NCBI GenBank assembly: GCA_015680685.1
Contig: MNCI01005810.1
Span: 1,055,112-1,119,111 of the forward strand
DNA length: 64,000 nt
Direction: 5' to 3'
DNA from: Gnetum montanum
Taxonomy: Eukaryota; Streptophyta; Gnetopsida; Gnetales; Gnetaceae
The notes under the pieces were generated by a model that was not told the origin of the DNA, made no database searches, and saw only the letters and a program-made list of their open reading frames with translations. Position 1 is the stretch's first letter. The number at the start of each line of letters is the position of its first letter. The position numbers and the translations under genes were made by a program. Shown piece after piece: positions 44,400 through 56,105 of this stretch.

Positions 44400-44870
44400 T
44401 TGACTAGTATCATGACTGACACATCCAACTATGCTTTAGGAGCCATACTTACATAGTTAGATGACTAGATGCATCCTTATTACATCCACTGTGCAAGTAG
44501 AAGTATTGTTGGTGCACAACTTAACTACACTACCATAGAGAAAGAATTAATGGCTTGAATGTTTGCATTAGAAAAGTTTAAACACTATGTATTGGGATAT
44601 AAAGTATATATACATATAGATCATAGTGCAATTTGGTTCCTCATGAATAAGCTAATGGTAAGCCCTTGTATCATACGATGGCTTGTAATCTTACAAGAGT
44701 TCGATCTTACAATGATTGATCGTAAAGGCACTGAGAATGTAGTTGCTAATCATTTATCTCGGTTGCGATGGGACAACAAAGAGGATGAGTATCCAATTTT
44801 TGATTATTTCCCTGATGAATTCCTCTTTGTAGGTGTAGTGAATAATCAATCACCCATGGAGACAAACTAG
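44400..44870 (+). pseudogene. rnh: RNase H of element A
   Basis: The clearest part is the open frame 44559-44870, with ALEKFKHYVLGYKVYIHIDH, then RWLVILQEFDLTMIDRKGTE and NVVANHLSRL, the standard end of gypsy RNase H. The upstream D/E region (44400-44558) is broken by stops and shifts. Only one RNase H domain is present, unlike T1. Confidence 0.85.
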
Positions 44871-44879
44871 TAAAGTAGC

Positions 44880-46227
44880 ATTCTTACCTATCTCCTCACC
44901 CAACAAATACCACAAGAGTTAAACCTTAAGAAGAAACAATAGTTTCTTCACCGAGCCAAGTACTTTCTGGAAATCAATGGGCAACTTTACAAAGTATGTC
45001 TTGATGGCTTGGTTCGATGGTGTGTTCTCAATATAGATCAACTGTGAGTCCTCCAAGATGCTCATGAGGGTCCTTGTGGGGGTCATTATGCTGGAAGACA
45101 AACAACCATCAAGATCTTTCTTGTAGGATATTATTAGCCTACATTATTTTAGGATGCCCATTGTTTCATCTAATCTTGTGAGTGTTATCAATGTGATGGG
45201 GGAATGACTGCTAGAATGGAGGATTTTCAATAATCGATCCAACTGTTAGAACTCTTCAACATTTGGGGAATTGATTTTATGGGGCTGATTACACCAATGT
45301 CCAATGGAAAAGATTATATTATTGTTGCCATTAATTACCTAAAAAAATGGGCTAAAGAAACTATTATTAGATATTGTACATCATCTACAACTACATGATT
45401 TGTTCAATAACAAATCATAAATAGGTTTGGTATGAGTGTGTGCACTTATTTCAGACAATGGTACACACTTCATAGGTGCAAATTTTCAGAAATTAATGCA
45501 ATGCTTAGGGGTTGAGCATAAATTGACTACACCATACCACCCCTAAGTGAACAGTCAAGTAGAAGTCACCAATAGAGAGATTATGAAGATATTAACAAGA
45601 ACCATGAGAAAGTTTAGGTGAGATTGGAGCACTAAACTAAACGATGCTCTTTGGGCATATCGCTCCATATGGAAACTCCCTATAGGCTACTCTCCCTATG
45701 AGTTAGTGTATGGTAAATTACCAATGCTTTCCATTCAAACTGAGCTTCATACACTATCCATAGCATGTGACCTCAACCTTGACCTTGATCTAGCATAGAA
45801 ACAATGGTTAGCAATCCTTAACTTGCTAGATGAAAACCGACTAGCTACCCTGTCATCTAACAAGTTGCACAAGGCATTCAATAAACAATGTCATGACCTA
45901 AGGATTAGGAAAGTTAAATATCAATCAGGAGATAAGGTTCTCTACTGGAATCCCACACATGTGCCATAACGTACTAAATTTCAAACATTGTGGGAAGGAC
46001 CTTATATTATTTATGCAACTTTTCCTTTAGGAGCCATGATAATATACAAACCTGAGAGATCGAACAAGAAACTGTTGGTCAATGTGCAACAAACCAAACC
46101 TTTCCATGAGCTTAGGATAGCTAGTACACATGCTACCTCTCTTGATGGACAACCCTATTCACTATTTTGGATCTCCTCCTTCCAACTTAGTCATGGGGGA
46201 GATGGCCACTTATGCCAACCATTTTAG
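44880..46227 (+). pseudogene. int: Integrase of element A
   Basis: An HHCC region near 45060-45200 (AHEGPCGGHYAGRQTT), a catalytic core with WGIDFMG (45263-45290), ISDNGTHF (45451-45475) and NSQVEVTNRE (45550-45580), and a C-terminal WEGPYIIY (45991-46014). All three acids are readable but in different frames, with many TAG stops. The last open frame ends at 46227. No envelope-like gene follows. Confidence 0.85.
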
Positions 46228-48137
46228 GCCCTCAGTTCTTTTTGAATTTTTGTTTTACACATTCTTTTAACTTTTCTTATTTTTGTTTTACACCATTGTT
46301 CATGTTTTTACTATTTCTTTGTTTTCTTGATTTACTTTTATTCATCATCTAATAAGTGCTCATGATGGTTGATTGAATTATATCATATTGATTGCTAATG
46401 TTTGGTTTTTACCTTTGAATTATGATGTTGATATTAAGGTATGGTTCTTTTGGTAAAATAGGCAATGAGTCCACGCCATCCACTCATCCATACAACTCTA
46501 TGGTCTTCTTTGTCTTAGAACTATAAAGTCCCCTTTTTCTAAGTAAACTTATTAATGAATTGGTGGTTGGGTATTTTTCAAACCAAGGAAAGACTCAAAG
46601 GATGAAAATGATGTGACTTCAAGGGGATTCGATGCATTGGTGCTGGCCAATCTCTTAGGTTCTTGGATGCTTTTTCTTGGGTTTTTTTGCCATTCTAACA
46701 TTGTTCAAATATTAGGAAGCTGAGTGAATAAAAATAAGTCTTTGCATGGTGTGGTTCTCATGCATAAACATAAAAAAAAAAATAAAGAAAAAAGAAAGAA
46801 AAAAAGGTGAGAATTCAAAGCATACCCCTTAGACATAATAAAGTAATATGGGATACAAGCACTAGTTATGGAACTAGAAAGACATGTTACCCATGCTTGA
46901 AGGTTCCCTCTAACTAAGGCCCTTTCTCGCTTCCTACTTCTCCATCTCACTCTTCTTGAAATGGTGGTGACTCTTTGTGGAAGCATTCTTGTTACTTCAA
47001 GTGGATGGATTGGTCAAGTGTGTTGATGCAAGGTCATTGGATGTGGTTTGTTTGAGTCTGGATTTGGGATGAGTTCTACTCAGTTACATTAACCATGAAA
47101 TACACAAGGGACCTTACACAAACTTGTTCCTGGGATTCCATTCCATTCTCTCCTCTTCGTCTTTCTTCCCATTTTTCCACCTCATTGCTAGTTTTATCAT
47201 TAGTTTTTTATGGGTTGATGCATTATTTTTCTTTGGTGAATTCTTGTAGGTAAGTTTTTGACTCTTGCTTCCAAATGACATTCCTAGAGCCTACGGACTC
47301 TTTAGTTTGTGGGTTTGTTAAGACATAAAAGGAATGAGCCTACTTTGGGGAGGACCCACTGGCATTTCTTTTTAGTGCAATTGTTAAGTTCTTTTCCTTA
47401 AACATTTTCTGCAATCAATCATCTCTTGTTTCATCCCCATCCATGACATCCATTTTATTGGCATTGCTGTTGATATTTTTCATCTTTCTTGTTCCTCATG
47501 TGTTTCCATCGTATAGCTACTGGAGGTTCGCTCTTAGTTGTGGGGGCCTTGGCACAAATTTTTTAATTTTTTCCATTTTACTAATTGCCTAACCCCTACA
47601 CCTTGGGTAGTTGCCAGTGATAAATCTCCAAACTAGTTTCTACCATAACCATAACTTAGCTAATGTGCTTCATATCGAGGCAAGGTATCGACTGCATTGT
47701 AGATTATCTATCCTTTCTCATTTGTGATTGTGTTGTATGTGCAGATGGTAATCATACAAACAATGGACTGGGCTTGGAGGAAGCATTCAGGATAGACCGA
47801 AACTAGAGCATTTATGAAAAGAGCAAGTTTGGTGGTATAGTTATGGATAAACAACGGAAGGCACAATCTTAGAATTGGTGGCAAAATGTTCCATCTTCTT
47901 TCTCTCTTTCTTTTTGTCTTTAAGCTATCAAATAAAGGCTTGGATTTCATTTATGTACGAGTGTTCACCACAATGGTCATGAACACTAATGTTGTAATAT
48001 GCGTATTGATCCGTTCACTGGTTGCGTTGAGTTTGTCATCCCATTGCATTGTCAATTGTCAATTAGTCAATAATCCCATACCTTCCCAATATTTTGTAAG
48101 GAACTTGAGGACAAGTTTTCATTCAGTTGTAGGGGTA
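46228..48137 (+). other. 3' spacer of element A, no env recognised
   Basis: AT-rich 1.9 kb between integrase and the 3' LTR. Athila elements often carry an env-like ORF here, but only short frames remain (for example 47886-48140, 84 codons) with no transmembrane plan I can support. A purine-rich TTGTAGGGGTA precedes the LTR and is the polypurine-tract candidate. Confidence 0.5.
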
Positions 48138-49047
48138 TGATGAGAGTGGTTACTCTAGCAGTTTATTCTAATTATTAGAGCAATTACTCTAGCGGTTTAT
48201 TCTAATTATTAGAGTAGTTACTCTAGTGGTTTATTCTAATTATTAGAGTGGTTACTCTAATTATTAGAGTAGTTTCTTCCAAGCCTATAAATATAGTGCC
48301 TAGGCGCACAATTGAAAAAGGAATTATTTTAGTAGTCAAGTAGCAAAACAATTGTAGTTTGTTTGAAAGTTAGAGTATTCTCCAAGTGCCCACAGAAGGA
48401 GGTCTAAGTGTGGATGGATCTTTATTCGAGCATTGTGTAGTTGAGCACACCTTGTGTACAGCAATAAAGACAAACTCTTTGATTCATAATTGTAGCACTT
48501 GAGATTTGTTTTCTTACGCATTTATTTTATTTTATTTTCTTATGCATTTATTTTATTTTATGCACTTTACATTTATGTTATTAGCGTAGCAATTCATTTT
48601 GATCAATTAAGAAAATCATTAAATTACACAAGCACGACCACTTTGAGCATGCATGTAATGCTTGGTAGCCCACTAACAATTAGCATTTGGTGATCCCAGT
48701 AGTGTTGCACTGGTTCAGGATGTGTATAGCAAGTGAGAATGGATGATGGTGTTAGGATTAGTTAGAACTTAGTTAATGAGTAGTTAAGTTAAATTAGTCA
48801 CTTAGTTACCTCTCTCCTTCCCTATTAGCATAGGACATAAAAACATAAAAGATATAAAAATCATATGCCTCAAGCTTACTTAACCATACAATCATGACAT
48901 ACAGGTAAGCTTGGGAAGACAATGATCAACCAACCCGCCCTTGTTCCACAAGGGCACATAAGCACTTAGTCCTTGGAATTCGACTGAATCATGCGTGAAA
49001 CACTCGTATTCGTATGGTTGAGCATAGGGGTACCTCATTGCTCATTA
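48138..49047 (+). mobile_element. 3' LTR of Athila element A
   Basis: It starts TGATGAGAG and ends CTCATTA (one C->T from CTCATCA), and is followed by GATAT. U3 has three full 34-bp units (48143-48244) and a 21-bp partial one. The TATA box is at 48286 and an AATAAAG near 48465. It is closely similar to 16899-17898 throughout. Confidence 0.9.
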
Positions 49048-49052
49048 GATAT

Positions 49053-49900
49053 GAAATATCCCTTAGGATGTACTTATAGTCAAATTATTTCAATCAAACA
49101 TATTTATGATCAATTGAAATTGCATCTTTCTTGCTTTATCTCTCTTTTATTTTTAGCTAATATACTTTACAATTTCTTCTTTGGATATGATGTTTCTATT
49201 TTAAATTTGATTGTTCTCTAATAGATTTAATTTCTTTTTCTTTGATTTTTTTGTATCGAATTTAATCTCTCTATAATTTTCTATAGGGGATTCTAAATTA
49301 CCATCAAAATTTTCAACTGATGCCAAAATTTCTATATCTTCTATTGATGCAAAATTTTTTTTTGATTCTTAGAATGCAAATTTATAGTTGGTAAGTAAAA
49401 ATTTGTAACATCTTTTTCTTGTAGTGATGATGCAACTAAGACACATAATTTTATTCTCTCTGATAATGTATATGAAACAATGTTTGCTAATCTTACATTA
49501 TAATATATGTTCATTCAAATTTTAAGATACCTATATTGTAATCGAAGTTTTGATTCATAATTAAATGATATGATGCAAGAATAACATTCAAGTCATTCAA
49601 GCTAGGTATTTTTCTCATCCTTTCTACTAGTTGAGCTAGGTAATACTTCAATGATGTAGCATGTCTTAGATATAGGAACTATTATACATATGCATGTGTG
49701 TTGATCATTTATAAGTGAAATCCTAATTTTGATGTCCAATTTCAAGAATATCCTAAATTTTCATGCTTTTTCAAGCTATTTAATGTTCCATTGATTTTTC
49801 AAAGAGTTGAAAAGGAAATTGTTAGTCTTCTTAGTCTCATTAAGCATATAGAATCTATTTACCTTTTTGTGATACCTTTTACAACTTTTGTGGTACATTT
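49053..49900 (+). pseudogene. Second DUF4283-like fragment
   Basis: After the GATAT site a very AT-rich stretch follows. At 49690-49860 one frame reads NPNFDVQFQEYPKFSCFFKL and on to FNVPLIFQRVEKEI, matching the KLFNLSLIFQ region of the fragment at 15050-15460 and the DUF4283 family. The knuckle is not visible. Because both flanks of element A carry the same domain, two copies of this retroelement family once lay in tandem or close by. Confidence 0.55.
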
Positions 49901-51217
49901 ACTTAAAAAAAAAACTAATTTTTGCATGTGTGTGCACCACTAATGGACTTCATGTGCTTTTTAAATAATAAATAAAAAAATAAAATAAAAAAATAAAAAA
50001 TAATAAATTTATATTAAAAATTAAAAAAATTATGCACTTTTGTGTGCTACCACTTAGTAGCACACTTACTATACAACCATGCATAAATAGTAGTACACTA
50101 TCATGTATGGTAGTAATGCATTGTATTTTTTATATCTTTCTTAAAAAATAATGAGAAAAGACAACAACAATAATGAATTCTTTTCACCACCCACTTTCTT
50201 TACTTCATTGAGTAAATCCCACACTCCTCCACACATAACTTTCTCTTTTTTTTTTTGTTTTATTTTTTTCAAGTTAATTATGTTTTGTTAAAAAATAGAA
50301 TAGTAATTTTTTTTCTTTATTTTGGTTTTCCCCTCTTCATTCCTTGATTTTTTCCAAAATCAAGCCATTTTTTGTTGCTATTTTGTTAGTGCTTTATATG
50401 TAAATCTTGTGTACCTTTCATCATTTTAAACTTTGTTCTTTGATGGTAATGCATATTTTTCTTTTTTGAGTTAGTTTCTTGTATCTCAATCATGGGAAGA
50501 GGTGCACAACTTATTGTGGGTTTTTAAATTTTTCCCATCACATTTTCTATACTTGCATCCATTGAAATCTTGATTGTGACAAGGTTTCACATTTTATCCT
50601 TGGGTTTTATGTTTTTCATTTTTCTTGTCAATATATTTTGTGATGGGTGTATAGAATCTCGAGAAAATTATATGATTCTTAAGGTGGCAAGGTGATGTTA
50701 TGTCATGTTTCATATCTTATTATAACTTCTCGAGCATAAGTCAAGTTATGTCTAGTTTTATTTTTATTGTTGTAAGCCAAGGGACTAGCATAATTTAATC
50801 ATGGGGGAATTATGAGATATCTAGTGGTAATTTTTGTATCATTTTGTAAGTTTGGATGTACAAAGTTATTTGTGTACATTTAGATGTATTGGGCTTATTT
50901 TAGTGATTGGTGATTTATCATTGGAATTATATTACATGACGTACTACCTCATGCATAGAAAAATATGTCTTGGTGGTGGGTCAAAGATTATTTCCCTCTA
51001 GAATAAGGGCTAGAGAAGTGTGGGGATCCTCATGGGTTCCATGCTATTATAATGATCATTAAAAACCTACATTGGCATTGATTCCTTATGTATAATGTCA
51101 CAGGGATATGTAGGCTTATAGAGAAGCTTTAGCTTTGATGCTCAGGCCACCGCCCTTCTCTTCAAGAGTAGGGCTTAGGGCTAGATACATTAGAGTATGA
51201 ATGTACCTTAGTTGTCT
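49901..51217. other. AT-rich stretch, no gene seen
   Basis: It includes an A/T-only run at 49960-50030, a short inverted repeat of GTGTGCTACCACTTAGTAGCACAC (50043-50066) and unrecognised unique-looking sequence to the start of the next LTR. No ORF of note. Confidence 0.4.
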
Positions 51218-52449
51218 TGAAAAAACACAAATAAAATACATGTTGCAACCTTTTTGGCCTTGTAACCTTCACCCCTACACTTGAGGCTAGATTTTCATTG
51301 TAAAATTGTGAAGAATTTAATGCATAAGATGGAATTGCACATACTTTAACTTTTGAGGCTGAAAAAGTGCCTCATAAGTTATAGCCTCACTTTTCAAGTG
51401 AAAAAAGTCATGTAATATCTATATTTGGGCTTGGAAAGGCTAAAAATGCCTTGGAAACTACCAAATTTAGCATTCTCATGGGTTTTCCATTGGCCATAAC
51501 CTCAACTATGCTAAAACCACTTGCACCTAGTGTTGGTGGTGTTAGGTTTTTATTTTCCTAGTAATGCCCAGCATGGTTTCCATGAACTTTAGTGTGGATA
51601 ACACAAAGTTAGAATTGAGATTGTAAAGGTTTTCATTATCTCATGAATCCAACATTGGAGTGGTTGGGGTTTCATTTTTTCAACAATACCAGTTGTGCTC
51701 CAACATTCTAGTGTGGATCCCTTGATTTCAGCATAGTTCCTAAGATGCTAGCATAGATGGGTGAAGCTAGTGTGATTAGAAAAGTCCATTTAGTATTTTT
51801 GATATTCAGAGTTATTTTTGTGGCCTAGGTGCATTAAAGCTTACTAAAAATGAATAACCATGTTGGAAACTAAAGCATGTTACACCTGCACATGATTCCA
51901 ATCTGTTAGTAATTATGGAAAAAATTTGTAGTACCAAAACCAACAATCATGAGACCTATAAATACCAATTTCAAGCACCTTGAAGAGGTTCCTAACTTAT
52001 TTAGCCCTTGAATTCTTGAACAAGAAATAAAAAATCTTTTGGCAATTCTTGAGTACTAGAGCCTTTGAAACACTTATAACCTTGGAGCATTGTGTAAGAC
52101 TTTTGGAGAAAACTTGTAACTACCTGAGAACAATGACTCTTAGCGTGCTACCACCTTTGCAATAAAGGTCAATCACATGCCTTATCCCCTTGGTGGTTAA
52201 CACTATAGATCTTGGCAAAAAACTAGTAAGAAGTTTTATTTTTGTGGAGTTGGGAAGTACTTGGATTGTGAAGCAAACCATAGAGTGAAAACTACTAGCT
52301 TCAATAGGATTCAAACTTCACTAGAGTAAGCTTCTTATGTATTTGGGTACTATTTGTACATATTTTGAACTCTTTATTTTCAATATTTATATTGTAATAA
52401 AGTTTGTAGTTCATTTTTTGTGCAAGCTATTATGATTTCATTTTGTGCA
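51218..52449 (+). mobile_element. 5' LTR of Tat-related element T2
   Basis: It starts TGAAAAAACAC and ends TTTTGTGCA. It is homologous, in opposite orientation, to the LTR at 56106-57456: for example TAATATCTATATTTGGGCTT at 51415 matches the reverse of 57240-57262, and both share a CACATACTTTA...CTTTTGAGGC block. TATA box at 51957. AGTGTGGAT/AGCATGG words recur at 51550-51770, apparently decayed relatives of the CAGCGTGG words in T1. Confidence 0.65.
51957..51964 (+). promoter_or_regulatory. TATA box of T2 LTR
   Basis: TATAAATA after GAGACC, about 740 bp into the LTR. The reverse counterpart in T3 is at 56547-56555. Confidence 0.5.
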
Positions 52450-53735
52450 TTATTTTGTATACTGGATCTGCATTATTTTTACAATTTGTTTACCCTTGTT
52501 AATACTTCTCAAGTTCCTAGATGATCAACAAGATCATCCAAGGCACCTTGGATCCTCTTTCTTAGAGGCCCTTGGGATCCAAGGCTAAAATTGTTCCACA
52601 GTTAGGATTTTTAATTTTCCAGAGATTGAATTTTTTAGGTGCAATAGTTTTTTGACCCTAGAAGAAGGGCCTCTACCCAACTTCTTCATCCAATCTTGTT
52701 TTATCATATTTAGAAACATTTCTATAATCTAAAAACCTTGAGTTTATGCCAAAATTCTTTAAGCATTGCTAAAAATGTTTCTTTGCCAAAGAAAAACAAC
52801 AATGCCATCCATTTTCTTGCCACTAAAACCCAATGTTGTGATTTCAAGTGATTTGGGCTTTTGTAAAATTTTCGCAACAATTGCTAAACTTGAAGCTAGC
52901 ATGGTTGTCAGTCGAGGCTACCTTTGTGTGTTTCAAAGGCTAGTGTTACTCTGTTCTAGCTAGCCAACCTCCTTGATATGAAATTTGGTAGAAAAGATAG
53001 TGTTGTTTCCTCTCCAAGGCATAAACATAACTTCTGAAAAAAATAAAAAAACCAAGATTTTACATTTATTTTTTCCAAAAAAAACATATTCTTATCAAGA
53101 GAGGGAACCCCAGCATTGTGCTAGTGGATAAGATAATTTTTGATAGCTTACCCCCTTTCCCTTCTTCAATGTAGCCCCTACTAGTAAAGCTAGCATAGTA
53201 GGTTTTACCAACATCAAGATCCTCACATTTTCTCAAGTGTAGTGCATACCCTTGTCATTACAACCTACATTGCACTTGCAGTTGTAGTTTATATTATTTT
53301 CTAGTCGTATCCCTCTTGCACCATGGGAAATTCCACTTGGTAGAATTTTTTTACTTAATTAATTACAAAATTTATTAAACCAAATTTATTTTTGTGAGAA
53401 TGTCTTTCAACCAGTCAACTATCTTGCCCGTTAACTTGATAGACATGACATCTAACCAAGATGTAGTAAGGATTTATGATCTAAAAGACCTTTCTATAAG
53501 CATAGGTAATTGCTCAGGCTAAGGAGGTAAAGCTTATACTTTTTTGTGATAAATGAAGATCACTACAACTTAATTTTCCCTAAAATATGAGCTAGCCTAC
53601 TCATTCTACGAATGGAGGCCAAACCTAAATGTGAGTATGAGTTAATCCATTAAAATAGGAAGGAGTGCATACCCTTCTTCTATGATAAAATATCATTTAA
53701 TGACACATACATGCAACCTATCTCAATTGATTAAG
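52450..53735 (+). other. Leader of T2
   Basis: About 1.3 kb between the LTR end and the gag ATG, with no continuous frame. No tRNA-complementary primer site could be assigned next to the LTR. Confidence 0.4.
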
Positions 53736-56100
53736 ATGGATGAGCAAAGTGAGAAGGGTAGTTCAACAAGTCAACATGAGGAACATGATGAGTTTGAGGC
53801 TAAACTTGAACTTGACAATTTCATAGAATGCCTCTTTTAATTGTCAACTTCCTAGACCACCACACTTAATTTAGCCTCTTCTATCTCTTTTGTGGGACAA
53901 GTGCCTCAACCTTCTTCTCCTATTTACCCCACCATGTTTGTACTAACACCTATTATAGTAGTCCACCAAGTATAATCGGTGCTCAAAATAACTTCTATTT
54001 TTTCTTCCATGTCTTTTTCCACATAACCTCAATTTGCATGATCATGATTGATGGTCTTCACCACTACTCATCCATTTTCCATGTTAGTGAGCCCCATAGT
54101 GGGATTCCAATGGGTCACACATATCATTTTTCCCCTTTGTGCCACAAGTACAAGCATAAACCTCTTTCTCATTATTCAATTCCCTTGGAACAATGATAAC
54201 CCAACCTCTCCCCTCCATTCCATAGTTCATCATGAGGCCATAAGCCTCTCAACTCATATGTCAACCTTACGTGTAGACATTACAACCCATAGGAATGTCT
54301 TAATGCTTGGATTAGGCCTTCCAAATTATCCAAGACTTTATGGAAGCTTAAGGATTCAACTACTCAAATAGTGAGAATCATGGATTTCTATTAAGATGAT
54401 CCTATTAGTCTTATAGTCCCACAAATAACTCTTCCTCTAGGCATCCCCATACCTTAATTTATCAAGAATAATGGTGAGGATGATCTCAATGCTCACCTTA
54501 TCACCTTTCATTTTGAGTGTTTGTTGTTACAAGCTTGGTTTCATACCATAATGCAGATCTTTCCTATGTTTCTTTTTGGGAAATCCTTGAACTGGTACCA
54601 CACATTACTGAAAGGATTACTTATGTCTCTAGAGGACTTAATATCACGTTTCATTAACATTTCCAAATAAAATTTGAAACCCAACATGACTCTTGACCAA
54701 CTAATGAAGGTTAAGTAGGGATCCCTTGAGCTTGTACAAAACTTTATACAATGATGGAATGCCCTTCTCAATGAGATTCTTGAGGTAATAGCTAAAACAC
54801 ATATTCTCATCATATTGAAGAGGATAGTTAATGGTTTTATTAAGTCAAAAATTTACTACTTAGACCCATGGTCACTCAACCAAGCTTTCTCATAAACAAT
54901 GAACATAGAGGACACTATTGAGGCTAGTCATGATCCATCCTACATGGCATGTAAGAACCAATGAACATAGAGGAAACTATTGAGGCTAGTCATGATCCCT
55001 CCTACATGGAATATAAGAATCAACACACAAAAAGATAATGATAATGGAAGGAAAAATAATGTAGTGGTGGCCACTATTTCCAAAAAAACCAAAATTGCTC
55101 AGGGGTCCAAAATGAACCAACCCAAATCCCCTATCACTAATAACCAACCATTAACATCTGGGGCCTCTACATCAAGCAACACAAGGCCAAACTTTAAGAG
55201 AAAAGACAAGTCAAAGTACTCTAGGATACCTTTGAAATGATATGAACTCCTTGACTAGTTGCTAAATAGTGGGAGGATTTAATATAAAAAAATGATAGAG
55301 AATGCCCACAAGAGGCATGACCAATTATGTAATATTGCAAAGGACCCCACTCTTGCAACCATGGATGATCCACCCATGTACTTTAAACTCAATCATTTTA
55401 GCCACTATCATCAACTACCAAGTTATGATATCAACTTCTACCTAGCCCTCAAGGATACCTTGCAGAAGATGATAGATAATGGGGAGTTTGTCCTCAAATC
55501 CTCCAACCTAGTTAGGCCACAGAACTAATCCATGTAGGTTTACAAAGACCCATTGAATACCAACAATACCCCTTATATCATAGTTGCATTCAATGTAAGC
55601 AACAAATCTAGACCTGCAAAGGAGTCATTCATGATTTAGATACCTTCTCACAATAAAAGGGGTTCTTCAACTTTGTCTAGTTTGAGGAACTTTTGTTGTA
55701 AGGATTCCATCACCTACACCTCCCAAGGAATCTTTTGTGATTAGAGTGCTTCCTCCCACTACAACCAAACCTACAATCAACAAATAATGTCCTCCCAAGG
55801 GGTCTAATGCGATGACTTCCTCACAACTCAACAAGAAGAAATTACCAATGAAACAACACAAGAAGTTTGCACTGAAGCCTAAGAAGAAAGATAACAAGCA
55901 GGCCAAGGCATGAAAGGAGGTGGGTTTTGCAACCAAAAACCTTGATCATTGGAAAAACCAAGGATCCTCAATGTAGCAATTCCCCAACCCCAAATCCCCA
56001 AGGCCACCACTATAAAAAATGAGATTCGAGGTGCACTAGCTAGTTTAGTAGATCAACTAGAGACTTATGAAATGCAAATCATAGAATTTAAGAAGATTCG
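53736..56100 (+). pseudogene. gag: gag of Tat-related element T2
   Basis: From the ATG at 53736 a frame begins acidic (EFEAKLELD), then has a Pro/Ser-rich part, and a capsid-like part from about 54460 (LITFHFECLLLQAW, comparable to LMTFRLECVLLQA of T1). It continues with a basic linker (54980-55240), KLNHFSHYHQLPSYDINFYL (55387-55446), which aligns with the zinc-finger region of T1 but lacks its cysteines, and VYKDPLNTNNTPYI, matching VMGIYKDPLNTKEVPYV of T1. Stops and shifts are frequent. It is cut at 56105 by the LTR of T3. The end (56000-56100) is a possible coiled coil. Confidence 0.75.
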
Positions 56101-56105
56101 AGTAA

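Larger units (their letters stand above)
16899..49047 (+). mobile_element. Athila-type Ty3/gypsy element A with nested insertions
   Basis: The two LTRs (16899-17898 and 48138-49047) start TGATGAGAG and end CTCATCA or CTCATTA. The whole is flanked by GATAT at 16894-16898 and 49048-49052. The order is LTR, tRNA-Asp primer site, gag, protease, RT, RNase H, integrase, about 1.9 kb of spacer, LTR, as in the Athila lineage. Three insertions interrupt gag: 18104-19085, 19228-37542 and 38778-41418. Each is flanked by its own 5-bp duplication, and the gag frame resumes after each. The proteins are pseudogenised. The lineage call rests on the primer site and on RT (FMDDFS) and protease (LADQS, IIMGRAW) phrases. 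Confidence 0.85.

Noticed and set aside
46228-48137. Envelope-like gene of the Athila element
   Set aside because: The position is right, but no frame with signal peptide or transmembrane plan could be supported.
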